In this document: positions 42,277-50,813 of the stretch, piece after piece
Position numbering within the stretch: the stretch's first letter is position 1
Layout: each line of letters starts with the position of its first letter
Assembly: GCF_044772865.1 (NCBI RefSeq)
Contig: NZ_CP173029.1
Span: 372,001-436,000, forward strand
From: Algirhabdus cladophorae
GTDB lineage: Bacteria > Pseudomonadota > Alphaproteobacteria > Rhodobacterales > Rhodobacteraceae
Direction of reading: 5' to 3'
Length of the DNA: 64,000 bases
Program-made: the position numbers and the translations under genes
Notes under the pieces: generated by a model
Seen by the model: only the letters and a program-made list of their open reading frames with translations
Database searches by the model: none
Told to the model about the DNA's origin: nothing

Positions 42277-43488
42277 TTAAACCCGCTCGATGATTGTCGC
42301 GGCACCCATGCCAGAAGCGACACACAATGTGGCAAGACCCACCTCTTTGTCACTACGCTCAAGCTCATCCAGCAAGGTGCCGATGATGATCGCACCTGTG
42401 GCGCCCAATGGGTGACCCATAGCGATGGAGCCGCCGTTGACGTTGACCTTGTCGTGGTCCACGTCAAAGGCCTGCATGAAACGCAAGACGACGGACGCGA
42501 AGGCCTCGTTCACTTCGAACAGATCAATATCGCTGATGGCCATACCGTGATCTTTGAGGATCTTTTCGGTCACCGGCACGGGGCCAGTGAGCATGATGGT
42601 CGGGTCCAGACCGATTTTCGATGTGGCACGGATGCGGGCGCGGGGTTTGATCCCCAGCTCTTCGCCTAGCTCTTTGTTGCCGATCAACACGGCGGCTGAT
42701 CCATCAACGATCCCAGAGGAGTTTCCGGCATGGTGGATGTGGTTGATCCGTTCAAGATGCGGGTATTTCATCAAAGCCACTTTGTCGAAGCCAGGCATTA
42801 CTTCGCCCATGTCCTTAAAGCTGGCCTTTAGTGCGCCAAGGCTTTGCATATCGGTGCCCGGACGCATGTATTCATCGGTGCTGAGGATTTCCAGACCGTT
42901 GATGTCTGTGACAGGCACGACGGATTTTTCAAATCGGTTGTCGGCCCAAGCCGCCGCTGCACGGTTTTGGCTTTCCACGGCCAGCGCATCGGCCTGATCA
43001 CGGGTAAAGCCGTATTCTGTGGCGATGATATCGGCACTGATGCCTTGAGGCACAAAGTAGCTGTTCATTGCTATGGATGGGTCCACCGCAATCGCGGCCC
43101 CATCACTGCCCATGGCCACACGGCCCATCATTTCCACACCACCGGCGATATAGCCGTTGCCTGCGCCACCGCGCACTTGGTTGGCGGCGATGTTCACGGC
43201 TTCCATGCCCGAGGCGCAGAAACGGTTGATCGACAGACCGGGGATGCGTTCGTCCAGATCAGAGGCCAGAACAGCCGTACGGGCCAAGCAGCCCCCCTGT
43301 TCCATGACTTGGGTCGCATTGCCCCAGATCACATCCTCGACCGCATGACCTTCGATGTTGTTACGTGATTTCAGGGTATTAAGAACGTGAGCGGACAGAC
43401 GGGCTGCTGTCACCTCGTGAAGGCTGCCGTCTTTGCGACCCTTGCCTCGCGGGGTGCGGATGGCGTCATAGATATAAGCTTCGGTCAT
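42277..43488 (-). CDS. fadA: Acetyl-CoA C-acyltransferase (3-ketoacyl-CoA thiolase)
   Basis: 403-aa thiolase. C91 in INRFCASGMEAVN takes the acyl group; GHPLGATGAI supplies the histidine and CVASGMGAATII the second cysteine. Completes beta-oxidation with FadB. ATG at 43488 is followed by MTEAYIYDAIRTPRGK, typical of the family. Confidence 0.95.
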   Translation of the reverse strand: MTEAYIYDAIRTPRGKGRKDGSLHEVTAARLSAHVLNTLKSRNNIEGHAVEDVIWGNATQVMEQGGCLARTAVLASDLDERIPGLSINRFCASGMEAVNIAANQVRGGAGNGYIAGGVEMMGRVAMGSDGAAIAVDPSIAMNSYFVPQGISADIIATEYGFTRDQADALAVESQNRAAAAWADNRFEKSVVPVTDINGLEILSTDEYMRPGTDMQSLGALKASFKDMGEVMPGFDKVALMKYPHLERINHIHHAGNSSGIVDGSAAVLIGNKELGEELGIKPRARIRATSKIGLDPTIMLTGPVPVTEKILKDHGMAISDIDLFEVNEAFASVVLRFMQAFDVDHDKVNVNGGSIAMGHPLGATGAIIIGTLLDELERSDKEVGLATLCVASGMGAATIIERV

Positions 43489-43503
43489 TTAAGAAGGCTC
43501 CTT

Positions 43504-44133
43504 TTAAGCGCGGTCGCCGGGGTTGCCGGGCATAAGATCATAGGGGTGTTTCCACCCCGGTGTTTCAGAAATTCGCGTCAGCCAAGCGTCCATATTGGGC
43601 CACTCAGTGCGGTCAAAGCCGTAAGGCTCTGGATAGAACAGATAGCTGCAGCAACTGATGTCGGCGTTGGTCATGCTGTCGCCAACGATCCAGTCGCGGC
43701 CCTCTAGATGATCGTTCAACACAGTATAAGCGGCCTTCAGGCGGCCTTGCATAAAGCCAATGACTTGTTCGGGACGCTTGTCTGCAGACAGAAAATTCAT
43801 CAGGAAACGGGTCATGCCAGCTTGGGAGGACAGTTTGTGATTGTCCCACAAAACCCAGCGCAAGACTTCGTATTTGTCGTCGGGTGCGCCGCCGAACTTC
43901 CCGGTTTTATCTGTGATGTATTGCTGGATTGCACCGGATTGGGAGAGGGTCATGTCGCCATCAACCAGCACAGGCGCCTCAGCCATAGTGTTCACAGTTT
44001 TCCATTCGGGGGTGCGGGCGGCACCTGCAAAGAAATCAACAAAAACCGGTTCCCAATCGAGCCCTGAAAGTTCTAATGCCAAAGCTGCCTTGTAGGCGTT
44101 GCCGCTTTCGCCAAAGCAATGCAATTTAATCAT
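43504..44133 (-). CDS. Glutathione S-transferase family protein
   Basis: 209 aa. N-terminal thioredoxin fold (MIKLHCFGESGNAYKAALALELSGLDWEPV) with TMAEAPVLVDGDMTLSQSGAI, where the cis-proline and SQS glutathione contacts sit, followed by the all-helical C-terminal domain (about 85-200). Located in the beta-oxidation operon, where GST-like proteins are common in related bacteria; it may detoxify acyl or aldehyde products. Confidence 0.88.
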   Translation of the reverse strand: MIKLHCFGESGNAYKAALALELSGLDWEPVFVDFFAGAARTPEWKTVNTMAEAPVLVDGDMTLSQSGAIQQYITDKTGKFGGAPDDKYEVLRWVLWDNHKLSSQAGMTRFLMNFLSADKRPEQVIGFMQGRLKAAYTVLNDHLEGRDWIVGDSMTNADISCCSYLFYPEPYGFDRTEWPNMDAWLTRISETPGWKHPYDLMPGNPGDRA

Positions 44134-44162
44134 GGTATGTGCCTCCCAGCCTAAAGTTTCAT

Positions 44163-44206
44163 GGGGGCTTTGCCCCCAAACCCCCAGAGTAGTTGAAGAA
44201 AAAAGA
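44163..44206 (+). repeat. Dispersed intergenic repeat, copy 1
   Basis: Starts with the hairpin GGGGGCTTTGCCCCC, continues AAACCCCCAGAGTAGTTG and ends AAGAAAAAAGA. A nearly identical 44-base copy (two mismatches) is at 49714-49757. Twelve bases further on, 44218-44238 carries the tail in reverse orientation (TTCTTTTTTCC then ATAAATACTC). It fills the gap between the small basic gene and the GST gene. Confidence 0.85.
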
Positions 44207-44249
44207 AACCTGACCGCTTCTTTTTTCCATAAATACTCAAATCCACCTT

Positions 44250-44462
44250 CTATTTTTTGCGCGCGTCCAGTTCGGAATTAAAGAGCCTGAGGCGGTGAGT
44301 GAGATTGTCTTCGTCAATGACCGAACCAAAGTTTTCAAACAGGAAGCTGAGCGCTTCGCCCTCATCCAATCCTGCCTCTTTGCTGAATTTTCGCAACCGC
44401 CGATACCCATCTTCGGTCATTGCGACGGGAAATCTGCGGGTCAGGCGTAGGCGTTTTGACAT
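44250..44462 (-). CDS. Small basic hypothetical protein in the beta-oxidation operon
   Basis: 70 aa beginning MSKRLRLTRRFPVAMTEDGYRRL, then a helix KFSKEAGLDEGEALSFLFENF. The arrangement (basic N-terminal strand followed by two helices) recalls ribbon-helix-helix DNA-binding proteins, but no family is recognised. AAAAAGGACAACT before the ATG is a good ribosome site; the longer frame upstream is not used. Lies between the acyl-CoA dehydrogenase and GST genes. Confidence 0.7.
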   Translation of the reverse strand: MSKRLRLTRRFPVAMTEDGYRRLRKFSKEAGLDEGEALSFLFENFGSVIDEDNLTHRLRLFNSELDARKK

Positions 44463-44538
44463 AGTTGTCCTTTTTTGGTGTGGCAGACGACATACCCTAT
44501 GCCGCCTGCCGGTCCGTGAGTGTTCCTCCCCTCGGACT

Positions 44539-46314
44539 TTAGAAATTTGCAGCCTCCAGTGCCATGACCGTATCAGCACCGGATTCGATGCGCGACAGAT
44601 GCATGGATGTGGCAGGCAATTGGCGCGCCATGTAGTACTTGCCTGTTGCAATTTTGGTCTCGTAGAACTCGGTATCAGAGGCTCCGTTTGCAAGGGCTTC
44701 AAGAGCTGCCTTGCCCATGCGGGCCCACATCAGGCCAAGGCAGACATGACCAAAGAGATGCATAAAGTCATAGGAACCAGACAGAGCGTTGTTGGGGTTC
44801 TTCATCCCGTTTTGCATAAAGTACATGCCAGCGGCCTGTAGATCTTTGGAGGCGGCTTTCAGCGGTTCGATGAACTCGGCCATGCCGTCTACATCACTGT
44901 TTTCCTTGCAGAATGTCTTGACCATCTCAAAGAAAGCCATCACGTGCTTGCCGCCGTCTTGAGCCAGCTTCCGACCCACAAGATCCAGCGCTTGCACACC
45001 ATTGGCGCCCTCATAGATCATCGCAATCCGGGCATCGCGGGCAAACTGGGACATGCCCCATTCCTCGATATAGCCATGGCCGCCGTAAACCTGCTGGGCG
45101 TTTGTGGCCATTTCAAACCCTTTGTCGGTCAGAAAGCCTTTGATCACCGGGGTCAGCAGCGAGATCATGCCATCTGCATCCGCGTCTTCATTGCGGTGGG
45201 CTTTGTCGATCATATGAGCGCCCCAGAAAGTAAACGCGCGTGCGCCTTCTACAAAGGATTTTTGATCCATAAGGTTACGACGAATATCTGGGTGCACGAT
45301 CAAGGGATCGGCAGATTTTTCTGGGTACTTTGCGCCAGTCACATCACGGCCTTGCAAGCGATCCTTGGCGTATTCCAGTGCGTTTTGATAGGCGACTTCG
45401 GCCTGTGCGTAGCCTTGCAGCCCCACACCCAATCGTGCTTCGTTCATCATGGTGAACATGGCACGCATACCTTTGTGTTCGGCGCCCAACAGATAGCCTG
45501 TGGCCTCGTCATAGTTCATCACACAAGTCGAGTTGCCGTGGATGCCCATTTTTTCTTCGATCTTGCCTACAGATACGCCGTTGCGTTCGCCCAGACTGCC
45601 ATCGTCGTTTACAAGGTACTTAGGGACGATGAACAAGGACACGCCTTTGATACCTTCGGGGCCGCCCACGATTTTGCCGAGGACCAAGTGGATCACGTTG
45701 TCTGACATGTCGTGATCACCGGCCGAGATAAAGATCTTTTGGCCAGAGATTTTATAGGTGCCATCCTCTTGCGGCGCCGCTTTGGTGCGCATCAGACCCA
45801 GATCCGTGCCGCAATGGGGCTCGGTCAGGTTCATCGTGCCTGTCCATTCGCAGCTGACCATCTTTTCAAGATATGTCTCTTTTTGCTGATCGGAGCCGTG
45901 GGCATGAATGGCCGAATACGCGCCGTGTGTCAGGCCTGCATACATGTTGAAGGCCATGTTGCCCGCTGACATCATTTCACCTACCGCCGTTGACATCAGG
46001 TAGGGCAAGCCTTGACCCCCAAAGTCCGGATCGCAATCCAACGCTGTCCAACCGCCTTCGCGGACCTGATCAAAGGCCGCTTTAAATCCGGTCGGTGTGC
46101 GGACCACACCGTTTTCCAAAACGCAGCCTTCCGTGTCACCCACAGGGTTCAATGGGGCCAATACGTCGCTGGCAATTTTGCTGGCTTCTTCCAAAACGGC
46201 GTTGGTGAAATCGGCATCCAGTTCATCATAACCAGGAATGCCGGTTTCGGTGATGTTCAACACATCGTGCAGAACGAATTGCATGTCTTTGACGGGTCCA
46301 GTGTAGCTGGGCAT
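44539..46314 (-). CDS. Acyl-CoA dehydrogenase
   Basis: 591 aa, longer than the 380-aa mammalian type. N-terminal, middle (GTMNLTEPHCGTDLGLMRTKA; KIFISAGDHDM) and C-terminal helical FAD domains are present, with QVYGGHGYIEEWGMSQFARDARIAMIYEGANGVQALD carrying the family signature 2 region. The extra C-terminal part matches the acetyl-DMSO/DmdC-like or FadE12-like group. It performs the first step of beta-oxidation. It follows the MerR gene by 21 bases. Confidence 0.92.
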   Translation of the reverse strand: MPSYTGPVKDMQFVLHDVLNITETGIPGYDELDADFTNAVLEEASKIASDVLAPLNPVGDTEGCVLENGVVRTPTGFKAAFDQVREGGWTALDCDPDFGGQGLPYLMSTAVGEMMSAGNMAFNMYAGLTHGAYSAIHAHGSDQQKETYLEKMVSCEWTGTMNLTEPHCGTDLGLMRTKAAPQEDGTYKISGQKIFISAGDHDMSDNVIHLVLGKIVGGPEGIKGVSLFIVPKYLVNDDGSLGERNGVSVGKIEEKMGIHGNSTCVMNYDEATGYLLGAEHKGMRAMFTMMNEARLGVGLQGYAQAEVAYQNALEYAKDRLQGRDVTGAKYPEKSADPLIVHPDIRRNLMDQKSFVEGARAFTFWGAHMIDKAHRNEDADADGMISLLTPVIKGFLTDKGFEMATNAQQVYGGHGYIEEWGMSQFARDARIAMIYEGANGVQALDLVGRKLAQDGGKHVMAFFEMVKTFCKENSDVDGMAEFIEPLKAASKDLQAAGMYFMQNGMKNPNNALSGSYDFMHLFGHVCLGLMWARMGKAALEALANGASDTEFYETKIATGKYYMARQLPATSMHLSRIESGADTVMALEAANF

Positions 46315-46335
46315 AGAGGTCTCCGTAGTGTCGTA

Positions 46336-46725
46336 TCAGGCTGATTTCTTGGAGGACGCCAAGGTGTTGGCACCCCATTTCAATTGCTCTTCAAGCTCCA
46401 AGATGGTCGCATCCAATTCAGCACGCTGTTGCTTCATGTCGGCGAGACGGTGCTGGGCCAGATCATAGGTTTTGCGCAGTTGGGCATCTTGTTGGCCTTC
46501 CATATCGTACATGTCCAGCAACTGGCGAATTTCCTCGAGGGAGAACCCGAACCGCTTGCCGCGCAAAATCAATTTAAGCCGAGCACGATCGCGTTTGGTA
46601 AACAGGCGCTTTTGCCCCTCGCGCTGTGGCGCGAGCAACTCTTTGGCCTCGTAGAACCGTAGCGTTCGTGGTGTAACATCGTAGGTGTCACACATTTCCC
46701 GAATTGTTTTCATCTCTTCACTCAT
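46336..46725 (-). CDS. MerR-family regulator of the beta-oxidation operon
   Basis: 129 aa. The winged-helix N-terminus (TIREMCDTYDVTPRTLRFYEAKELLAP) matches MerR/LiuR/PsrA-type regulators; RGKRFGFSLEEIRQLLDMY and a long dimerisation helix follow. No cysteine metal site at the C-terminus, so it is of the small-ligand (CoA ester) type. It heads the operon with the acyl-CoA dehydrogenase, and a palindromic operator lies 70 bases upstream of its ATG, suggesting autoregulation and control of the operon. The start is set by MSEEMK and SD-like AAGGTGAC. Confidence 0.9.
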   Translation of the reverse strand: MSEEMKTIREMCDTYDVTPRTLRFYEAKELLAPQREGQKRLFTKRDRARLKLILRGKRFGFSLEEIRQLLDMYDMEGQQDAQLRKTYDLAQHRLADMKQQRAELDATILELEEQLKWGANTLASSKKSA

Positions 46726-46794
46726 TGTCACGTCACCTTTTATCCTTGGTTGTGGACAAAAAATGCGTCTCGTGAACAAAGCTTACAAGAAAGG

Positions 46795-46810
46795 TTGACG
46801 TTAACGTAAA
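46795..46810. promoter_or_regulatory. Probable MerR (LiuR-like) operator
   Basis: TTGACGTTAACGTAAA is a 16-bp near-perfect palindrome (one mismatched pair) of the ACGTnnACGT class described for LiuR, the MerR regulator of branched-chain amino-acid and fatty-acid breakdown in proteobacteria. It is 70 bases upstream of the adjacent MerR ATG, the right place for autoregulation. Confidence 0.7.
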
Positions 46811-46933
46811 TGAAACGCCGCGTCACTTTTCAGGTGACGAAAGGTCAAGAAAGTTTTTCGCTAATTTGCGCAATTTTATTTTCCGCCTGAAATTTGGGCA
46901 ACCGCAAAAGGTCAGGAATACCTGACCCCTTAT

Positions 46934-47302
46934 TTATTTGATTGAGGCTTGGGTCGCGTCCCGCAGCTTTTGGAGTTCCACGATGGTTTCATCCAATTGC
47001 TTTTTCTGTTCCGCAAGTTCGACAAGTTGTTTGTCGGCCAGTTCAACCCAGGTTTTCATCTGGGCTTGTGTTCCTTCGTTTTCGCGGATCATCAACCATT
47101 GCCGGATGTCTTCCAATGCAAAGCCGAAACGGCGCCCCCGCAGAATTAATACCATCCGCGCAACCTCGCGAGGGGTATAAAACCGGGACCGGCCTTCTTT
47201 TTCAGGGGTCAGCAGTTCGATATATTCATAATACCGCAGGGTGCGCGGCGTTACGTCGAACTTGGCGCACATTTCTTTGAACGTGAGACGGTCTTCGGCC
47301 AT
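46934..47302 (-). CDS. Second MerR-family regulator
   Basis: 122 aa. N-terminal RLTFKEMCAKFDVTPRTLRYYEYIELL, then RGRRFGFALEDIRQWLMI and a coiled-coil dimerisation helix (VELADKQLVELAEQKKQLDETI). It is close to the other MerR gene 209 bases downstream on the same strand; the two share the FxxTPRTLRxYE and RGxRFGFxLEDIRQ pattern and look like a tandem duplication. GGGGAGAGA precedes two adjacent ATGs (47305 and 47302); the second has the better spacing. Confidence 0.88.
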   Translation of the reverse strand: MAEDRLTFKEMCAKFDVTPRTLRYYEYIELLTPEKEGRSRFYTPREVARMVLILRGRRFGFALEDIRQWLMIRENEGTQAQMKTWVELADKQLVELAEQKKQLDETIVELQKLRDATQASIK

Positions 47303-47417
47303 CATTCTCTCCCCTGATAAACTCAAAATAACGCAGGCCCTGCTTGGGGGCAACCATGAGCGGAAAAACAAATCTATTGCTGGGCAGAATCGGTCTTGAA
47401 GGCAGGACTGTAACAAG

Positions 47418-47439
47418 CCTACCCTGACAAGCAGGTAGG
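47418..47439. promoter_or_regulatory. Inverted repeat ahead of the thioesterase operon
   Basis: CCTACC (47418-47423) and GGTAGG (47434-47439) form a dyad 10 bases before the ATG at 47450; an inner CCTG/CAGG also pairs. It could be an operator for the divergent MerR gene or a small hairpin in the leader. No T run. Confidence 0.4.
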
Positions 47440-47449
47440 AAACCCAGTA

Positions 47450-47881
47450 ATGCCCATCGATTCACTTAAATTTGCCCAGCAATTCGTCTCGGCCCTGCCA
47501 CACAGTCAGGCCTTGGGCATGCAGGTTGTGGGTGTAGGCAAGGGGTATGCCGAGATTTCGATGGGGTATGATCCTAAATTGGTCGGCGATCCGCAAACTG
47601 GTGTTTTAAGCGGTGGAGCAGTGTCAGCCCTGATGGATACATGCGGCGGGGCGGCTGTGATGGCGCATCCTACCGGGGCTTTGGGGACTGCGACAATTGA
47701 TCTGCGCATTGATTATATGCGTGCGGCCACGCCGGGGCAGTCCATCGTTGCCCGTGCCGAGTGTTTTCACGTCACCCGGTCCGTTGCTTTTGTGCGCGCC
47801 ACTGCTATGGACGATGATCGCGATAACCCTGTGGCGACCGCCACGGGCGCATTTACCCTTGAGCGGCCGAAATCAAAATGA
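47450..47881 (+). CDS. PaaI-family thioesterase (hotdog fold), first copy
   Basis: 143 aa. The hotdog core has VLSGGAVSALMDTCGGAAVMA (the aspartate or glutamate and HGG-type region are here GG-DTCG) and IDLRIDYMRAATPGQSIVARAECFHV. It hydrolyses acyl-CoA or phenylacetyl-CoA-type thioesters. The catalytic HGG motif reads SGG here, a change to note. It is 168 bases from the MerR gene and divergent, and overlaps the next thioesterase gene by 4 bases. Confidence 0.85.
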   Translation: MPIDSLKFAQQFVSALPHSQALGMQVVGVGKGYAEISMGYDPKLVGDPQTGVLSGGAVSALMDTCGGAAVMAHPTGALGTATIDLRIDYMRAATPGQSIVARAECFHVTRSVAFVRATAMDDDRDNPVATATGAFTLERPKSK

Positions 47882-48387
47882 AACGTACAGCGCCCGAACC
47901 CATGCAAATGGTCAAGAAACGCCGCGATACAGCCCTGCAGGCTTTGGTCGGCGGGGTGCCCTATATTCAATTTATGGGGATCGACTTTGAACGTCGCGGT
48001 GATGAGCTGACGGCAACCATGCACTACAATGACCATTTGATCGGCAATCCGATGTTGCCTGCGCTGCACGGTGGGGCCACCGCTGCGTTTCTGGAAACCA
48101 CTGCCATTATTCAAATGAGTTGGGCGATGCTGTGGGATGATATTGAAAGCGGCGCGATTGATCCTGACGGTCTGACGCCTGAGGCTTTGCCGCGTCTGCC
48201 AAAGACAATTGATTTTACCGTTGATTATCTGCGCACAGGTCTGCCGCGTGATGCCTATGCAAGGGCGCGCATCACCCGTTCGGGGCGGCGCTACGCAAGT
48301 GTTCAGGTCGAAGGGTGGCAAGACAATCGTAACCGCCCTTATGCGCAGGCCATGGGGCACTTTTTGATGCCCACACGCGAGGCATGA
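47878..48387 (+). CDS. PaaI-family thioesterase, second copy
   Basis: 169 aa. Hotdog fold with LPALHGGATAAFLETTAIIQM (intact HGG motif and catalytic glutamate) and IDFTVDYLRTGLPRDAYARARITRSG. Overlaps both neighbours by 4 bases (ATGA), giving a three-gene operon with the MATE exporter. Together with its partner it may form a heteromer, since the first copy lacks the HGG histidine. Confidence 0.88.
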   Translation: MKRTAPEPMQMVKKRRDTALQALVGGVPYIQFMGIDFERRGDELTATMHYNDHLIGNPMLPALHGGATAAFLETTAIIQMSWAMLWDDIESGAIDPDGLTPEALPRLPKTIDFTVDYLRTGLPRDAYARARITRSGRRYASVQVEGWQDNRNRPYAQAMGHFLMPTREA

Positions 48388-49697
48388 GCCCAGCCCTGAC
48401 CCACAAACGGGTCCTGCGCATCGCACTGCCCATCGTTTTATCGAATGCAACAGTGCCCATTTTGGGGGCTGTTGATACAGGCGTCGTGGGGCAAATGGGT
48501 GAGGCGGCCCCGATTGGCGCCGTGGGGATTGGCGCCATCATCCTAACAGCGCTTTATTGGATCTTTGGGTTCTTGCGCATGGGCACCGTTGGGCTGACAA
48601 GCCAAGCGTTGGGGGCTGACGACTCTGACGAAGTGGTGGCCCTTTTGAGCCGGGCATTATTGATCGGATTTAGTGCGGGACTGGTTATGGTCGTGCTGCA
48701 GATGCCGCTCTTTTGGGCAGGGTTTCGGATCTCGCCTGCCAGTCCCGAGGTCGAGGCCCTAGCGCGTGATTATATGCAGATCAGGATTTTTTCGGCGCCT
48801 GCAGCTATCGGGATTTACGGGGTCACTGGCTGGTTGATCGCCCAAGAACGTACGGGGGCTGTCTTGGTCATCCAGCTGTGGATGAACGGCGTGAATATCT
48901 TGTTGGATCTGCTCTTTGTGCTGAGTTTTGGCTGGGGTGTCGAAGGGGTGGCCTGGGCCACGTTTATCGCCGAATGGTCAGGTCTGGTGGTTGGGTTGTG
49001 GTTTTGTCGCCATGCGGTTCAAAATCCTGCGTGGCGTGACAGCCAGATTGTGTTTAACGCAGCGCGGCTTTGGCAGATGGCGCGGGTGAATTCCGACATC
49101 TTGATCCGTTCTGTGTTGCTAGAAGCAATTTTCGTATCGTTTTTGTTTTTTGGGGCGGGCTTGGGCGATGTGCGGCTGGCGGCCAATCAAATTCTGGTGC
49201 AGTTCCTGCATATTACCGCCCACGCCTTGGACGGATTTGCCTTTGCGGCCGAGGCATTGGTGGGGCAAGCGTTCGGGCGACGCGATCGCGTACGTCTGCG
49301 CCGGTCGGTGGTTTTGACCAGCGGCTGGGGGGCGATGATTTGTATTGTTTTGGCTGTTGGTTTTGCCTTTGGTGGCGCCCCTTTGATTGACGTGATGACC
49401 ACCGCCCCTGATGTGCAGGCAGAGGCGAAAAAATACCTGCCCTATATGGTGTTGGCCCCTTTGGTGGGCTGTGCTGCGTGGATGTTTGACGGGATTTTCA
49501 TTGGCGCCACGCGGACCACCGATATGCGCAATATGATGGCGCTGTCTTGTGCTGTGTATTTTGCAGCCGTTTGGCCCTTGATGGGGGCGTTTGAAAATCA
49601 TGGGCTTTGGTTGGCCCTATTGCTGAGTTTTGTGGTGCGCGGGCTTACATTGGGCAGTCGTTATCCAGCCCTTGAGCGCGCGGCCTCGGATCGCTGA
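48384..49697 (+). CDS. MATE-family efflux transporter (DinF type)
   Basis: 437-aa inner-membrane exporter with 12 helices in two bundles. MATE features: LPIVLSNATVPILGAVDTGVVGQMG near the N-terminus, QALGADDSDEVVALLSRAL, and GQAFGRRDRVRLRRSV in the second half. Coupled ion (H+ or Na+) unknown; it exports organic cations or other small molecules. Translated from an ATGA overlap with the thioesterase. Confidence 0.9.
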   Translation: MSPALTHKRVLRIALPIVLSNATVPILGAVDTGVVGQMGEAAPIGAVGIGAIILTALYWIFGFLRMGTVGLTSQALGADDSDEVVALLSRALLIGFSAGLVMVVLQMPLFWAGFRISPASPEVEALARDYMQIRIFSAPAAIGIYGVTGWLIAQERTGAVLVIQLWMNGVNILLDLLFVLSFGWGVEGVAWATFIAEWSGLVVGLWFCRHAVQNPAWRDSQIVFNAARLWQMARVNSDILIRSVLLEAIFVSFLFFGAGLGDVRLAANQILVQFLHITAHALDGFAFAAEALVGQAFGRRDRVRLRRSVVLTSGWGAMICIVLAVGFAFGGAPLIDVMTTAPDVQAEAKKYLPYMVLAPLVGCAAWMFDGIFIGATRTTDMRNMMALSCAVYFAAVWPLMGAFENHGLWLALLLSFVVRGLTLGSRYPALERAASDR

Positions 49698-49713
49698 CGC
49701 GATCCGACCGGTT

Positions 49714-49757
49714 GGGGGCTTTGCCCCCAAACCCCCAGAGTATTTCAAGAAAAAAGA
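49714..49757 (+). repeat. Dispersed intergenic repeat, copy 2
   Basis: GGGGGCTTTGCCCCC hairpin followed by AAACCCCCAGAGTATTTC and AAGAAAAAAGA, differing in two bases from 44163-44206. It lies between the converging MATE and pyrD genes and may act as a weak terminator, but its spread indicates a repeat family. Confidence 0.85.
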
Positions 49758-49760
49758 TAG

Positions 49761-50813
49761 CTAGAGCCAGTCCGTTTTGTCGCGACCAATGGCTTGACTG
49801 ATTGATGTATAGCCGTCGGTTTTGAGTTTTGAGATCAAGCCTTGGTTGATCTTTTGAACCAGTGACAGGCCGTGATAGACCATTCCTGTGTAGATCTGCA
49901 CTGCCGTGGCGCCTGCTTTGATCTTGGCATAGGCCTGTTCGGCCGAACTGATGCCGCCGACGCCAATCAGGGGGATATCTGTTTGGCTGGCCAGTTTTGC
50001 CAGGACTTGCGTTGATTTTTCGAACAAGGGGGCCCCGGAAAGACCGCCTTTTTCGCCTTTGTCCGGGCTGGTGAGGCCGTGGCGATCCAGTGTTGTGTTT
50101 GTTGTTATGATGGCATCAAGGCCTGTGGCGCGCGCCACATCTGCAATTTCGCTGATCTCGATGTCGGTCAGATCCGGAGCGATTTTGAGGAAGATCGGGA
50201 TTGGTTTGTGCAGGCTGCGGTTGGCCTGCATAACCCCTTCAAGCAGTGCATTAAGAGCAGCGGCCCCCTGCAGATCGCGCAGTTTTTCGGTGTTAGGCGA
50301 GCTGACGTTGACAGTGGCGAAATCCAAGTGTGCACCACAGTGCATTAGGACTTGGGCAAAATCATCGGCTCGGTTTGCACTGTCTTTATTAGCGCCCAGA
50401 TTAAGGCCCAATATTCCGGATTTGGGACGATTGGCCAAACGGGCTGCGATCGCTTGCATCCCGTCGTTGTTAAAGCCAAAGCGATTGATTGCGGCTTGAT
50501 CTTGGGTCAGGCGAAACAGGCGCGGTTTAGGATTTCCGGGTTGTGCGCGAGGGGTCGCTGCACCCACTTCGATGAAGCCGAACCCGGCGTTTAGTAGCGG
50601 TGCGATAACTTCTGCGTTTTTATCATAGCCTGCAGCCAAGCCTACCGGATTGGCAAAGTGCAGCCCTGCGATCTGACATTTCAGGCAGGGGTGCACCACG
50701 GGATCAGGCAAAGGGGCGAGACCGGTTTTCAACGCTTTGATCGACAGGCCATGCGCGGTTTCAGGATCAAGCTGGCGCAAGACGTTCAGGCCTAAACGTT
50801 CCAAGGTGCTCAT
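49761..50813 (-). CDS. pyrD: Dihydroorotate dehydrogenase (quinone), class 2
   Basis: 350-aa membrane-associated FMN enzyme that oxidises dihydroorotate in pyrimidine synthesis. Motifs: NPVGLAAGYDKNAEVIAPLLNAGFGFIEVG, NRFGFNNDGM, NVSSPNTEKLRDLQ (with the class 2 catalytic serine), TNTTLDRHGL, and GVGGISSAEQAYAKIKAGA. The N-terminus (MSTLERLGLNVLRQLDPETAHGLSIKAL) is the quinone-side extension. Overlaps the DUF952 gene by 4 bases. Confidence 0.96.
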   Translation of the reverse strand: MSTLERLGLNVLRQLDPETAHGLSIKALKTGLAPLPDPVVHPCLKCQIAGLHFANPVGLAAGYDKNAEVIAPLLNAGFGFIEVGAATPRAQPGNPKPRLFRLTQDQAAINRFGFNNDGMQAIAARLANRPKSGILGLNLGANKDSANRADDFAQVLMHCGAHLDFATVNVSSPNTEKLRDLQGAAALNALLEGVMQANRSLHKPIPIFLKIAPDLTDIEISEIADVARATGLDAIITTNTTLDRHGLTSPDKGEKGGLSGAPLFEKSTQVLAKLASQTDIPLIGVGGISSAEQAYAKIKAGATAVQIYTGMVYHGLSLVQKINQGLISKLKTDGYTSISQAIGRDKTDWL

